Below, one piece after another: positions 10,728 to 20,441 of a stretch of DNA of 64,000 nt. The translations under genes were made by a program, and so were the position numbers. The notes beneath the pieces were generated by a model. The model was not told where the DNA came from. It did no database searches and saw nothing but the letters and a program-made list of their open reading frames with translations. Source of the DNA: Schoenobius gigantellus (Eukaryota; Arthropoda; Insecta; Lepidoptera; Crambidae); contig OZ012550.1 in NCBI GenBank assembly GCA_963935595.1, positions 10,725,001 to 10,789,000 on the forward strand. The letters run 5' to 3'. Numbering within the stretch: position 1 is the stretch's first letter; each line of letters opens with the position of its first letter.

Positions 10728-11601
10728 AAGAGCTAGTGCTAGGCGCATTTTATTTTGTGATCATACACCTTGTAGCTGAAGCTTTTTAACATGTTCCCTG
10801 AAGGTTTAAAATTTATTCACGAACCGAATTCTCTGGTATGTTGTGTAAATCTCATTCATGATGCTTTGCAACATGTCCAAGTTTATTTCTCAATTTATTT
10901 TTATAATATGGACAGGGTTAATAACGCCATAACAATATTTGCAATATTGTCAAAACGTTGGCTGGCAGTTGGCAGCATCAGAACTATAATAAACTTCTGA
11001 ATAGAATTCGATCTTAGAAGAATTAAGTGGTGTGTATCCACTGTTTAATTTAACGTTTACAGTAGCTGTGTTCCATTTAACCATCACCACTTTGCTGGTG
11101 CTGTCATCTGATGTTAGCCTCGTTATGCGTTTCTTTCAAGAAATGTTGACATTTTTAGCCGCGCTAATTGTTACAAATGAAACGGTATGAACTGATTTTT
11201 CGTGCTGAATTTTGACGTCTCACCTACTTAGTCCAGTAACTTAATATTTAGAATAATATAAATCAAAATCGGCTAAAACTATAAATATCATTAAATATAA
11301 TAATGAAATCCACTAAAAAATCTTTTTGATTCATGAAAAAAAGTATCCAAATGTCAAATTTGAAAGCTGTCAAGAAATGGTATTGGAGGACCCATCAATT
11401 AGCTTACTAGGGTATTAGGGTCTTTGATGTTAACTTTTCGTGGCAAAAATGTTTATGTGGAACATACGAAACCAGCACGAAATGTTAACACCAAAGCCAA
11501 ATGAAACGCGTTGATGCTAAAAATGTTGAAAATATTGCAAATCCGTGCTTAACTGGAACGGGCCTAGTGTTTAAGTAAATTTTACGTCATTTTTATTACC
11601 A

Positions 11602-11757
11602 GCCCTGCGAGCATGGACTTGTCGATCAACATATATCGATCGACAAAAGCATCTGTCCTTCTCACTCCTTAAAAATATGTGTCAAATTTATCGATTTTTG
11701 TCGAGTATGTCGATCTTAGCTGTCAAATTTTGTTTATAGAGAGTATGCTCACAGGGC
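11602..11757. mobile_element. Small inverted-repeat element with TCGATC words
   Basis: The ends GCCCTGCGAGCATGGAC and GAGTATGCTCACAGGGC are imperfect inverted repeats. The interior repeats TCGATC and CGATCGACAAAAGCATCT. The latter block also occurs at about 18546-18570, marking a dispersed family. It is non-coding. Confidence 0.55.
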
Positions 11758-12054
11758 AAGTTCGATAAAATTTTGCAAAATAGAATTTCGACTGGGCTTT
11801 ACTTTAGACACAGAATCATCAGATGCGTCTTTTTTACGTTGTGAAAGTAAGACATCGTTGTAAATTGAAGTTTATTGTAACCATTAAATTCTGGTAATAA
11901 ATAATTTTAATAAATCTGTTTATAAGTGATGTAAATAAATCTATACACCTAAAAATACCCCAAAAAAATCTTGCTCATAAAAATTCCTCTTTTAAATGTT
12001 TGTCCCCCCTAAATTTAGGGAGAAAATCCCCAAGTTGACAACACTGGCAGCGCA

Positions 12055-12220
12055 ACGCGTTTATATTGTTTTTCTCATTGCTTTGCTTTTTACTAGCCCT
12101 GCTTGACGTGAAGGCAAGGGTAAAATACATACAGCCAGTGTATTTGTTTTTTTAAACTGCGCTATCATTAAATAGACAAAGGTTTATCGAAATCATACAG
12201 CTAAAATGTATTTAGTACAG
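12055..12220. other. No gene seen
   Basis: Short unique spacer between two elements with no supportable feature. Confidence 0.4.
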
Positions 12221-13300
12221 GGGGGATAGTCTAAGAAAAAATCGTTCGCGATCGCTTACAATTTAAAGGTCGCAGTCCATCCATCGCTGCTTTATAAAAG
12301 GAAGTCGGCGCAGAGTCTTGTGTTGACGGCGCAACGGCTGTCAAATTAAAGGCGATCGTGATAGATTTTTTCTTAGGCCGATATTAGACTATCATTAAGA
12401 TATGATCATAGATGTAGGGATCATATTTAAATGAAAAACCTATGATGGTGTAATAACAAAATATGAATCATATTGTCTATGATCATATTTATGGTATCCT
12501 ATTTGACTGTCTGTGTACAATTAGGTCAATTAGGATCATTTTTAACCTCAACTATGCAAATATCGCAAACAATCTCTATTTATTTACTTTATGATTCGAA
12601 ATATGTGAAAGATCTCTCGAGGATGGCATGTTCAAAATTCAAGAGTTTCGACTGGAATATTGATACAACGAAAATATTGATGTCTTTACAGGGAAAACGG
12701 GAACGGGAAAAAATATACAACAATTTTATGTACTACATGTTTCTGGTATAATTAATGATAATGTGCATTGGGAAATTCTGGTTTGAAACTGTAAGCTGGA
12801 AAAAGTTTCTTCGGTAGCTAAATATTTCAGAGTTACTAATAATAGATCTTTTGCACTAATTGGGCATCTAAAAAGAGTTTATTGCTTAGATATTATTGGT
12901 GCCACCCTTGACAGAATATAGTTAAATACTATATCATTCATTCGGAGGTAAATGTAAGACTTCATATCTTCTAAGTTCCTTGAGTAAAGTGTTACGGATC
13001 CCTCTCTCTGAACGCCTTGCTATCCATGATCTAACCCAAATACGTCTTTTGTTTTTTGTTTTATTTTAAACAGTTTTCTTTATCTTTAAAGCAATTAATA
13101 AAATTGCACTCATACCAACGGAAAACGCGGCTAAATCGGAATTCATCATGATTAAATATGACGTTTTTATGACCTGAGTGTAATAAGTAAAAATGATGAA
13201 CAGCATCATATAAATATGATTCTAGTATTTGATAGATATTAAATCATATATAAATGATTAAAAATGATAGTCTAATATCGGCCTTAGACAATAACCCACC
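12221..13300. mobile_element. MITE family GTCTAAGAAAAAATC, copy A, split by another element
   Basis: The outer ends (GTCTAAGAAAAAATC at about 12229 and its inverse reading TTAGACAATAACCCACC at about 13284) match copies at 41121-41297 and 41349-41614. The body shows GCGATCGCTTACAATTTAAA and TTTATAAAAGGAAGTCGGCG, also shared. It is interrupted at 12375/13284 by a 908-bp element. The uninterrupted sequence at 41592-41614 provides the empty site. Confidence 0.8.
12376..13283. mobile_element. Harbinger-like non-autonomous element, TTA duplication
   Basis: Terminal inverted repeats GGCCGATATTAGACTATCAT (20 bp, perfect) are flanked by TTA at 12373-12375 and 13284-13286. The interior is rich in ATGATCATA-type words near both ends. 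TTA duplication and GGCC-type ends fit PIF/Harbinger. There is no recognisable transposase, and the frame at 12473-12751 has no domain. Confidence 0.85.
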
Positions 13301-13351
13301 GGATTGTGCCAAACTCCTAGTCCGCTCTGAACACAGAACACAGCACGAATC

Positions 13352-13446
13352 GCGTTCATCATCATCATCAACAACCCATATACGTCCCCACCGAGGGGCT
13401 CGAGCCTACCCTTAACTAGGGCGATTAAGCCTTAGTCAGCCACGCT
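13352..13446 (-). repeat. SINE 3' fragment (GAT-tail family)
   Basis: The minus-strand sequence matches the 3' half of the SINE at 32431-32736: GCGTGGCTGACTAAGGC, GGCTCGAGCCCCTCGGTG and a (GAT)n-like tail. 5' truncation and the tail fit LINE-mediated insertion. Confidence 0.75.
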
Positions 13447-13576
13447 TGCCAAGTGCGGGTTGGTCACTGCATCATGCACTAGTTTAGTTAATCCAGTATT
13501 TTTAAATATTTTTTTAAGTATAATGTGTCCTGAAGCGTCCCTTTTTTCCGGAGTGATAAAAAAGTGATCATAATCC

Positions 13577-13730
13577 CAGCCCCCCTAGCACGTCTACCAA
13601 AACACGATATGATAAAGCGGTTTATCGCGGTGAATTGTCAAAATACAATAGGGTTTCGTCGTATTTTGACAGTTCACCGCGATAAATCGCTTTATCATAT
13701 CGTGTTTTGGTGGACGTGCTACGGGGGCTG
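13577..13730. mobile_element. Near-perfect palindromic MITE (CAGCCCCC family)
   Basis: Two arms of about 70 bp starting CAGCCCCCCTAGCACGTC pair almost perfectly around a short loop near 13650 and contain TTATCGCGGTGAA. The degenerate relative lies at 10622-10727. Frames read across it are artefacts of the palindrome. Confidence 0.9.
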
Positions 13731-14457
13731 CTCTTGTATCTATTTTAACGCGAAGCAAATGCTTTGTATTTTTTATGAAAAGTTCGCTTTTATAATTTCT
13801 TCTAGTTCCTCTGCTGACACAGACTTTTGTTTGCAAGCATGTACTCACCTAAGCTTCATTATGACCTTTGTGTATATGTTTAAGATCACAATAGCATGGA
13901 CGAATTCTCAACACCTTAAAATTTCGTCTTCCTCTTATATTTCCTCAGGTTTGTGCTTCTGTACGAAAACCGCAAGGTTAGTGTAACAAGTTTATTACAA
14001 AGTATGAAAATCACCAAATACTCTAAGTGTTCAACTAAACTACAAAGGAACATTGTATCAGTGTCGCAATCGCAACTTGAAAAAATGTTAGGTTCAGCTT
14101 TCATCAGTGCGATGTGATAAATAAAAATACAGCGATTTTTTCTAAGGTTCATTGTTAGAAGTTCATTGAATATATACAATAATATTTAATAAGTAAGTAT
14201 TAACTCCGTTTTTTCCTACTATGGTCAGTATAGCCGCGTTTAGCTAGGTTCAGCCTTCCAGATTCTAGCACCGCTTCATGACGTCACATTGCAGTCGTTG
14301 GCACGCGTCGGTTCAATTTGGACCGGCGGCCCCACCGCCTAAGTCAAAGCGATTAACGATGGTGATAGCGAGGCACTCATTATCATTTTAACTTCACAAG
14401 TTTGCTATGATAGGCGGTACGAAATAATAAGACTAGAGAGCTAAAACTCTAACGAGT
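13731..14457. other. No gene seen
   Basis: Spacer with no supportable gene. It holds a GC-richer patch at about 14230-14350 of unknown nature. Confidence 0.4.
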
Positions 14458-15719
14458 AAAGCAGCGATTAGACTTCACGATCCATCGGGTGTTAGGGCGT
14501 CGCAGCGGGAGCTAGGGCAGTTAGAGCGTTCTGATCACACTGCACTAGATCGCCTCCCTAACTCAGTAGGCAACCGAACGTGGTGTTGGAAGGATGGCTC
14601 CTGCACTCTCCAAATATGAAAAAAATGGTATCGCCCTTGTCGCAACTGCGGGTGTAAATGTGAAAAAATAAAATAAAAAGAGAATCACTGTGTGCTTTTA
14701 TAAAACTACGATGCAAGTGACACTTTTTTTCGTATGGTAGGCATTTAACTGAAAATTATTCGATTAAAAATCGCTTTTTTATTCTTAACATAACTCTTTT
14801 TCTTCTGAAAACAAAATTATAAATAAAAAACAAGTATTTAATAAAAAATAATAATAAAATAACAAATTATTAAAATAAACAAAAAACATGAAAAAATAAC
14901 AAATTTATGAAAAAATAACGCTCTACACCAGGATCCCTGCCATACAGATTTAAAGTCGAAGATGCATAAACCAATCCTGACCTATATGAGTCTCATGTTT
15001 TTGTGTAATGCGATAGATAGATAAAAAATTTGAGGCGATGTAAATAAATAAAAAATAATTAAAATAAAATTAAACTATGCAATATGAACATTTTATATTC
15101 ATTAGAGCCAGAATTTCAAAAATTGTTTACGAATAAATTCTGCACAATTTGAACATATTTTAAATTAAGTGACAGTATAATAATAATTATATTCAGAAAC
15201 ATGACACATTATTTAGAGAAAGTGTAGGTGCTAAACAACGATTAGCAGTGACGCTAAAATTGTTAGCGACGAGAAATAAATTTGGTATAGCTTTATACAT
15301 GTCCAGAACATTTATTAAACCAGATTTTTCTTTTTTGGACGACATTTTCTTGGCACGCGAGGCCAATTTCGCTTCCGATACACAGCAACAATCCGCTCAC
15401 ATCGAGCCACAAACTATATAGAGATACTACGTATCAGACGGCAATCTCACATAGACAAATTTTTGCTTGAAAAAAGAACTGTCAATACTGAAAAGATACA
15501 TGACATTTCTTTTTTTTTTATTGTTTTTTTTCAGATATGGCGACTGCTTATAGGCAAAGGGAGTAAACATACATTTACACTTTTTTTCGTCACATATCTT
15601 TTTAACTACTTTTGAAGTGAATAATTGTGCAATAAAAGAAGGTAGTATTTATTAAACTGTTTATTTTTACATTTTTTTTTGATATTTTAGTAAGGTTTTT
15701 GCCTTTTACTCTTTTAAAT

Positions 15720-16413
15720 TTTTTGTAACATTTTTTTTGTATCCATTTTCTTCCAAATACCTATTTGTTTCTTTAACAATAGTTCCAAATGACCTCACGA
15801 GCTTTTCAGAGGGGTATGTTAACTTCTTTGCTTTCACCGTATTGTACTCCCGGGCACTTAACCAATTATGGATATTTTCAGTTTCAGTGCTCGTTAGACC
15901 GCTCTTCCATCTCTACAAAACCAGTTACTTGGTCCTTGCTCTTATTAAAATGAAGCCCTGGAGTCAATGATATCTCATCAAAAATTATTGAGCATAGCTT
16001 CTTTTTTCATCCCAGCTCGCAATCTAAAACAAAATAAAAATTTCATTTGTAACTTCAACATCCAATTTACATGAAGCTACGATATGATACATTATAATGT
16101 TTTTAGAATATTACCTGTTCTTTCAGAGCTGTAAAAATTTGTGGATTGACTCCAGCTTCCACATTTAAATTTGATGTGAATTTATTTAGTGTTGTTTTCG
16201 ATGGTAAAATGAAAATTCTATGTAGAAACCTGTAAGCTTTCGGGCTTTGCTTCATTATACTTAAAGCAAGTAATTTTTCTTTTGCAGAGAATCGTCTTCC
16301 TTTTTCCTTTCTATATGCTAAATTGATTTGCATTTCAATAATTCTTCTCGCATATGGATTTAATCCTCGAGTAACACTTGCTGGAACATTTGTAAATTTA
16401 GGTTTCTTTAAAT
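15720..16413 (-). pseudogene. P-element-type transposase, two exons, broken
   Basis: The first exon (16413-16115) follows a TTGCTTTTCAG acceptor and ends at an AACAG/GTAATA donor. It carries KGRRFSAKEKLLALS and KQSPKAYRFL, signatures of the P-transposase HTH/insertion region. The second exon begins at 16023 after TTTTGTTTTAG. After a frameshift it contains IIFDEISLTPGLHF and KSKDQVTGFVE, matching the region around the first catalytic Asp in P/THAP9-like enzymes. Later parts are too decayed to follow. The conserved intron phase suggests descent from an active spliced transposase. Confidence 0.75.
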
Positions 16414-16453
16414 CTGAAAAGCAATAACAAACAAATTTAATATTTATTACATT

Positions 16454-16690
16454 TGACGGATCAGTGGTGCAATGACTGAGTAGTTACAATGTGAGTTCAA
16501 TTCCTACCAACGACAAACACTTATGTAATAAACATTAGCATTGTCTAAATATGTATAAAGGACATTGAACAAAAGTGGTCGAAATTTCCACCAGTAACAT
16601 GACATATGTATGTATGACATGTGTATATAGTAAAAAGATAGTACTAAACAAAACTTGCTATTAACTATCTTACATAATGACAAGCCACTC
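16454..16690 (+). repeat. Diverged tRNA-related SINE within the P-like element
   Basis: GATCAGTGGTGCAATGACTG (A-box-like) is followed by GAGTTCAATTCCTACC (B-box) and GACAAACACTTATGTAATAA. This order is known from a common lepidopteran SINE body. It is strongly diverged and the ends are not sharp. Confidence 0.4.
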
Positions 16691-17109
16691 TGAACCAAGT
16701 GCTTACTTCTTTGCTTAAAAATTATTTTTGATAAAGAAGTCTGATATCTGACCTTAACACACTTTTTGTTTAGTAACTAAGTACCAATCTGCACTTGTTG
16801 TTGTAGGTAGTCGTTCCTGTACATTTAAAGTTATGTCTTGTAACACTGCACAGAAAGGCTTGCAATAATTGTGGTCAAAGCTTCTTTTCTGGGAATAAGT
16901 GTGGTACTGAGAAATGTTCTCTGTAACAAATAAAAATTATTTATCATCACAAACCATTTTATATGACATCTATTCCTAATTCAGCATCGATTGATGATGT
17001 TTGTTAATCTTTTATTAAAAAAATATCTTATTATATTACTTTTTTCACATTAAGATACATATTTTGTCTAAATTATTACTGGGATACGTGATAATTAAGG
17101 TTAGGTGCT

Positions 17110-17397
17110 CACCAGTATCCTCAGAGTGTGATGACGATATGCCCGTAGTGATTTCTTCACTTGAGAATAGCGTTGGATGAGCAGTTATGAGTTTTTTGGT
17201 GTTATAAAACGTTTCTCGAAATGCTTATGACAAACATAATGGTTTCTAGGCTCACTTATACTCAAATCCCGGAATTTGTCACTACCAAGACACTAAATCC
17301 ACTTTTCAAGTCTTTCCTTGTTGGTAAATGGAAAACGGTGTAAATAAACGTCCTGTCGTACACTATCACACCCTTCAACACAGCAAAAGTAATACAT
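17110..17397 (-). pseudogene. THAP-domain exon of P-like transposase
   Basis: THAP domains are C2CH zinc fingers that bind transposon ends. From the ATG at 17397 the frame reads MYYFCCVEGCDSV, then HRFPF, then VCHKHFEK, giving the CxxxxC and CxxH ligand pairs with roughly normal spacing. A TAG interrupts it after EKWI. Downstream a GTGAGC donor at about 17113 could end the exon. It is the N-terminus of the transposase remnant whose catalytic exons lie at 16413-15720. Confidence 0.7.
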
Positions 17398-17842
17398 TTT
17401 AACAAAATGTAAATACAATTGTAAATATCACAGGTAATTGCGGAGATGTGGTCGGAAATTAATCAACGAAAGCGCACACTTGAAAACAAGAATTGAAATG
17501 TCAGCCATATTGTTTGTTTGTTTTCGTGCGTGATGGACGACGGGCCACAGAGGGGAAGGGAAGGGCAGGGCGGGGAGGGGTAACTGTCATCTGACGATGT
17601 AGGGCCCCTTTCTGGGATGAATAAAAAAATAGTATGGAGATTACCACCCGTCATCGAGCGCTGTGCGGCGACTGAGCGCCCTAACAGCGATTACATCTCC
17701 CGACTTACGCCCTAACTAGGGAGTTAGGGCGATCGGGCAACCACGATCGCACGATATCGGGACCCTAACTCCCTAACAGCGATTAGACCACACTAGCTAG
17801 GGCCCTAACTCCCGATGGATCGTGAAGTCTAATCGGTGCTTT

Positions 17843-18897
17843 AATGAGGCGGCAGGGTCGTCTCTGGCCGCGTTCCGTTTCGCGATTATAGTGACCATCA
17901 GCACTGTGAGCGCGCTAACAGGCGGCCCGTTTCGCGACAACAGCGTTCACGTTGGATGTGATGACGTCATTGATTGCGTCACAAACAATGTTTACAGTGC
18001 TCAGGCCGAATTCGTCAGCACCGTGAGTCAAATGTCATTGTCGAGTTGACATTTTGTTTTGGTTCGCTAGTTCGATGGTTGAAAATTACTCTGTATTTAA
18101 ATTGAAGGCAAAAATAAGCCAAATATCCTAAAAATTGAATTAAGTATAAGGAAAAAATGACGACATTAGATTTACCAGTTTTTGTTGAAGAAGAAAACAG
18201 AGCAGTTTACATCAAACTGTCTCCTGAAGACGCTAAAAGAGCAGAAAATGGTAAAAGTCAATGAAAAACTGCTAAAGCTTGGATATCACAGAATACAATT
18301 GAAATTACAAGTTAAATTCTTTTTGAGGTTATGTTTGTTTTGAGACGATAGCATGCACTTGGCATCATTATCGCGTCCCGACGTGAGCAGTCTGAGTACT
18401 GTGAGTAGTGTAATCTTGAAACGGAACGGGGCCTCTATCAGTACCAACAGTGCTAAATAGCTCAATTTGGACGACGGGGTGGGTTTCTTCTAAGGTGTAT
18501 GCTACACGTTCAATATTTATCACGATATTTGGATCTTGCTTGTCGATCGACAAAAGCATCTCTCCTTTTCACTCCTTAGGAATATCTATCAAATAAAACT
18601 CGAGTGACTTTTTTTCATTCGATTTACTCGCCATGAAATAGCAAAAGGGTCTTCAATAAACAAAACAATGCACTCAAAAATATTTTTACTTAATTTCAAA
18701 TGGAAGGTGCATCGTATAAGCTTGTCATAGCTTTAATTTCTCATTCGAGTCGGTACCTGGCCACTCGAGTGATCCGAGTCTCTCGAGTTCACTTGTAAAT
18801 CGAGTTGTTATAAATATTACTCGAGTGCGAGTAAAAGAAAAGCTACTCGAGTGACTCGAGTGAAACACGGCTCGAGTCCCATTACTATGTCAAGCAT
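17843..18897. other. No proven gene; CTCGAGT cluster at 18598-18882
   Basis: The stretch includes the small candidate exon at 18158-18263 (listed separately), a fragment shared with 11602-11757 at about 18546-18590, and about ten copies of (A)CTCGAGT between 18598 and 18882. The last looks like the end of another word-rich element. Confidence 0.4.
18158..18263 (+). CDS. Candidate small exon or ORF, 35 codons, unknown
   Basis: The ATG in GAAAAAATGACG opens a frame MTTLDLPVFVEEENRAVYIK and on to a TGA at about 18261. Acidic and charged residues give a protein-like composition. GTAAAAGT near its end could be a splice donor, so this may be a first coding exon. I do not recognise it and found no partner exon, so it may be chance. 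Confidence 0.2.
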
Positions 18898-18999
18898 CGA
18901 ATCGAATTTGTAAAGCCAAAGAAATATAGAAAAAAAAGCGCGGGAAACGGATCATAATTTGTGAACGGATCGAAGAACGGAGTGAAGCATCTGTTTTCA

Positions 19000-20408
19000 C
19001 TGACTGTTCTGATACAACTTCCTCAAATGCTAAACGCAAAAGGTCATATGTAAGGAAAATCTGTAAAAATTGTAACAAAAAGAAGCGAAGTAATCAGAAC
19101 AAACAGTCCATAGTCAACTCTACGGATACAGATTGTCGTTGCAACTCACAAATAATTGACAATGAATTGCTACATAGTCATAATACCCAAAAACAACTTG
19201 ATATACCATCTTCACAATCACAGCAAGTAGCCGCCTCAGATAGATTAGAATTAACTAAGCCTTTCCAACCAATGTCTGATTCTGCACCTTATGTTGTTCA
19301 TGTTCAAAAAGAGCTGGTTGCAAATGAACATAATATCATACATCCAGTAACATTTGGTCATTTTTTGAAGCGGAACTCATTTAAAAATATTATTAATGGT
19401 AGCCTTAAGAAAATTGGTCGTAACAGAATAGCTATCTCATTCTCAAATTTTGAAGATGCGAGCAATTTTCTGTCTAATGATATTTTAAAGAGCAAAAATT
19501 ACAAAGCTTTTATTCCATCTTTTAATGTTAATCGGATAGGTATAGTAAGGGGTGTGCCTTCGGAGTGGACAGACGAGGAAGTGATGAGTAATATGACAGT
19601 TCCAATAGGATGTGGTAATATTATTAAAATAAGGCGATTAAAAAGAAAAGTTCCTATTAATGGCAAAATTAAGTTCCTTCCTATAGAGACTGTTGTACTT
19701 ACTTTTGATGGTCAAGTACTTCCGAAACGTGTTTTTCTATGCTACAATGCTCTTTCAGTCGATCTTTACATTTTTCCCACAATACAATGTTTCAATTGCT
19801 GCAGATACGGTCATATTAAAAGTAATTGCAGGTATACTCCCAGATGTTTTAAGTGCGCGGCTAGTCATTCAGGAGACAGTTGTTCTGTAGACGAAGAATT
19901 TTACAATTGTTGTTTATGTTTGGGTTCTCATATGGCAAACAGTAAAAAATGTCCAGAGTTCTCTAGAGAAAAAGGCATTAAGGAAACTATGGCGAAAAAC
20001 TGCGTGTCATATGCTGAGGCAATAAAATTACATCCCCCAATTACTAAGTTGTATTCTGATGTTCTTACCTCTCCATCTCCATTAAATTATAGTCATTCCC
20101 AACAACAACATAGTCCTAACCTACCCATCAACAGACAAACAAATAATAATACTTACTACAGAAAAACAGTTTTCTTAAGACCGACCTCTAGAGATAATAT
20201 TCCTAAAACTAGTAGAGGTTATGATAAAACTTATCATCGGGATCTTTTGAGTGAATTTAAGTTACCCACACCTGCAGATGGGTGTGCATTAAATATTAAT
20301 CAAAATATGAATTTATCTGAACTTTCAACCAAAGAATTAATTATAGCTTTAATTTCTTCTTTGGTGCAAAATATTTTTTTTCTGTACCGTCCAACGCTGC
20401 CGATTTAA
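19000..20408 (+). CDS. LINE ORF1 (gag-like, three zinc knuckles)
   Basis: The frame is continuous from 18930 to the TAA at 20406-20408 and is the only long uninterrupted frame of this LINE. It encodes an RNA-binding particle protein. Three knuckles are visible: CFNCCRYGHIKSNC, CFKCAASHSGDSC and CCLCLGSHMANSKKC, followed by YAEAIK, as in Jockey-like ORF1 proteins. The N-terminal part is basic (KRKRSYVRK) and Ser/Gln-rich. No convincing start is visible: the first in-frame ATG is near 19273, and 5' truncation is possible. The C-terminus is hydrophobic and may be shifted relative to family members. Confidence 0.8.
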
Positions 20409-20441
20409 ATAAGATTATTAAAAATAATACAGTTGTAAATA

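Larger units (their letters stand above)
10390..12046. mobile_element. hAT-type element, perfect 8-bp duplication GCAGCGCA
   Basis: The left end CAGTGCTGCCAG and the right end CAACACTG (CAGTGTTG inverted) are flanked by identical 8-bp repeats GCAGCGCA at 10382-10389 and 12047-12054. Subterminal stretches of TTTCCCCC and CCCCTAAATTTAGGG are also partly inverted. The 8-bp duplication and CAGTG ends are hAT hallmarks. No transposase frame survives. It contains two smaller MITEs (10622-10727 and 11602-11757). Confidence 0.85.
14458..17842 (-). mobile_element. P-like DNA transposon with word-rich ends, degenerate
   Basis: The ends AAAGC.(G/C)CGATTAGACTTCACG and its inverse at 17842 are inverted repeats of at least 30 bp. 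Beyond that, both ends are crowded with variants of CCCTAACT and CGATTAG, densest at 17690-17840. Inside, on the minus strand, lie a THAP-type zinc-finger exon (17397-17110) and P-transposase exons (16413-16115 and 16023-15720). That is the expected order for a P-superfamily transposase. No clean 8-bp duplication was found. The copy is broken by stops and frameshifts. Confidence 0.8.

Noticed and set aside
13564..13986. Opposing frames of 140 and 84 codons
   Set aside because: They read through a near-perfect palindromic MITE, which produces mirrored frames.
14458..17842. 8-bp target duplication for the P-like element
   Set aside because: Flanks AACGAG and AATGAG are similar but out of register by one base, so no duplication is claimed.
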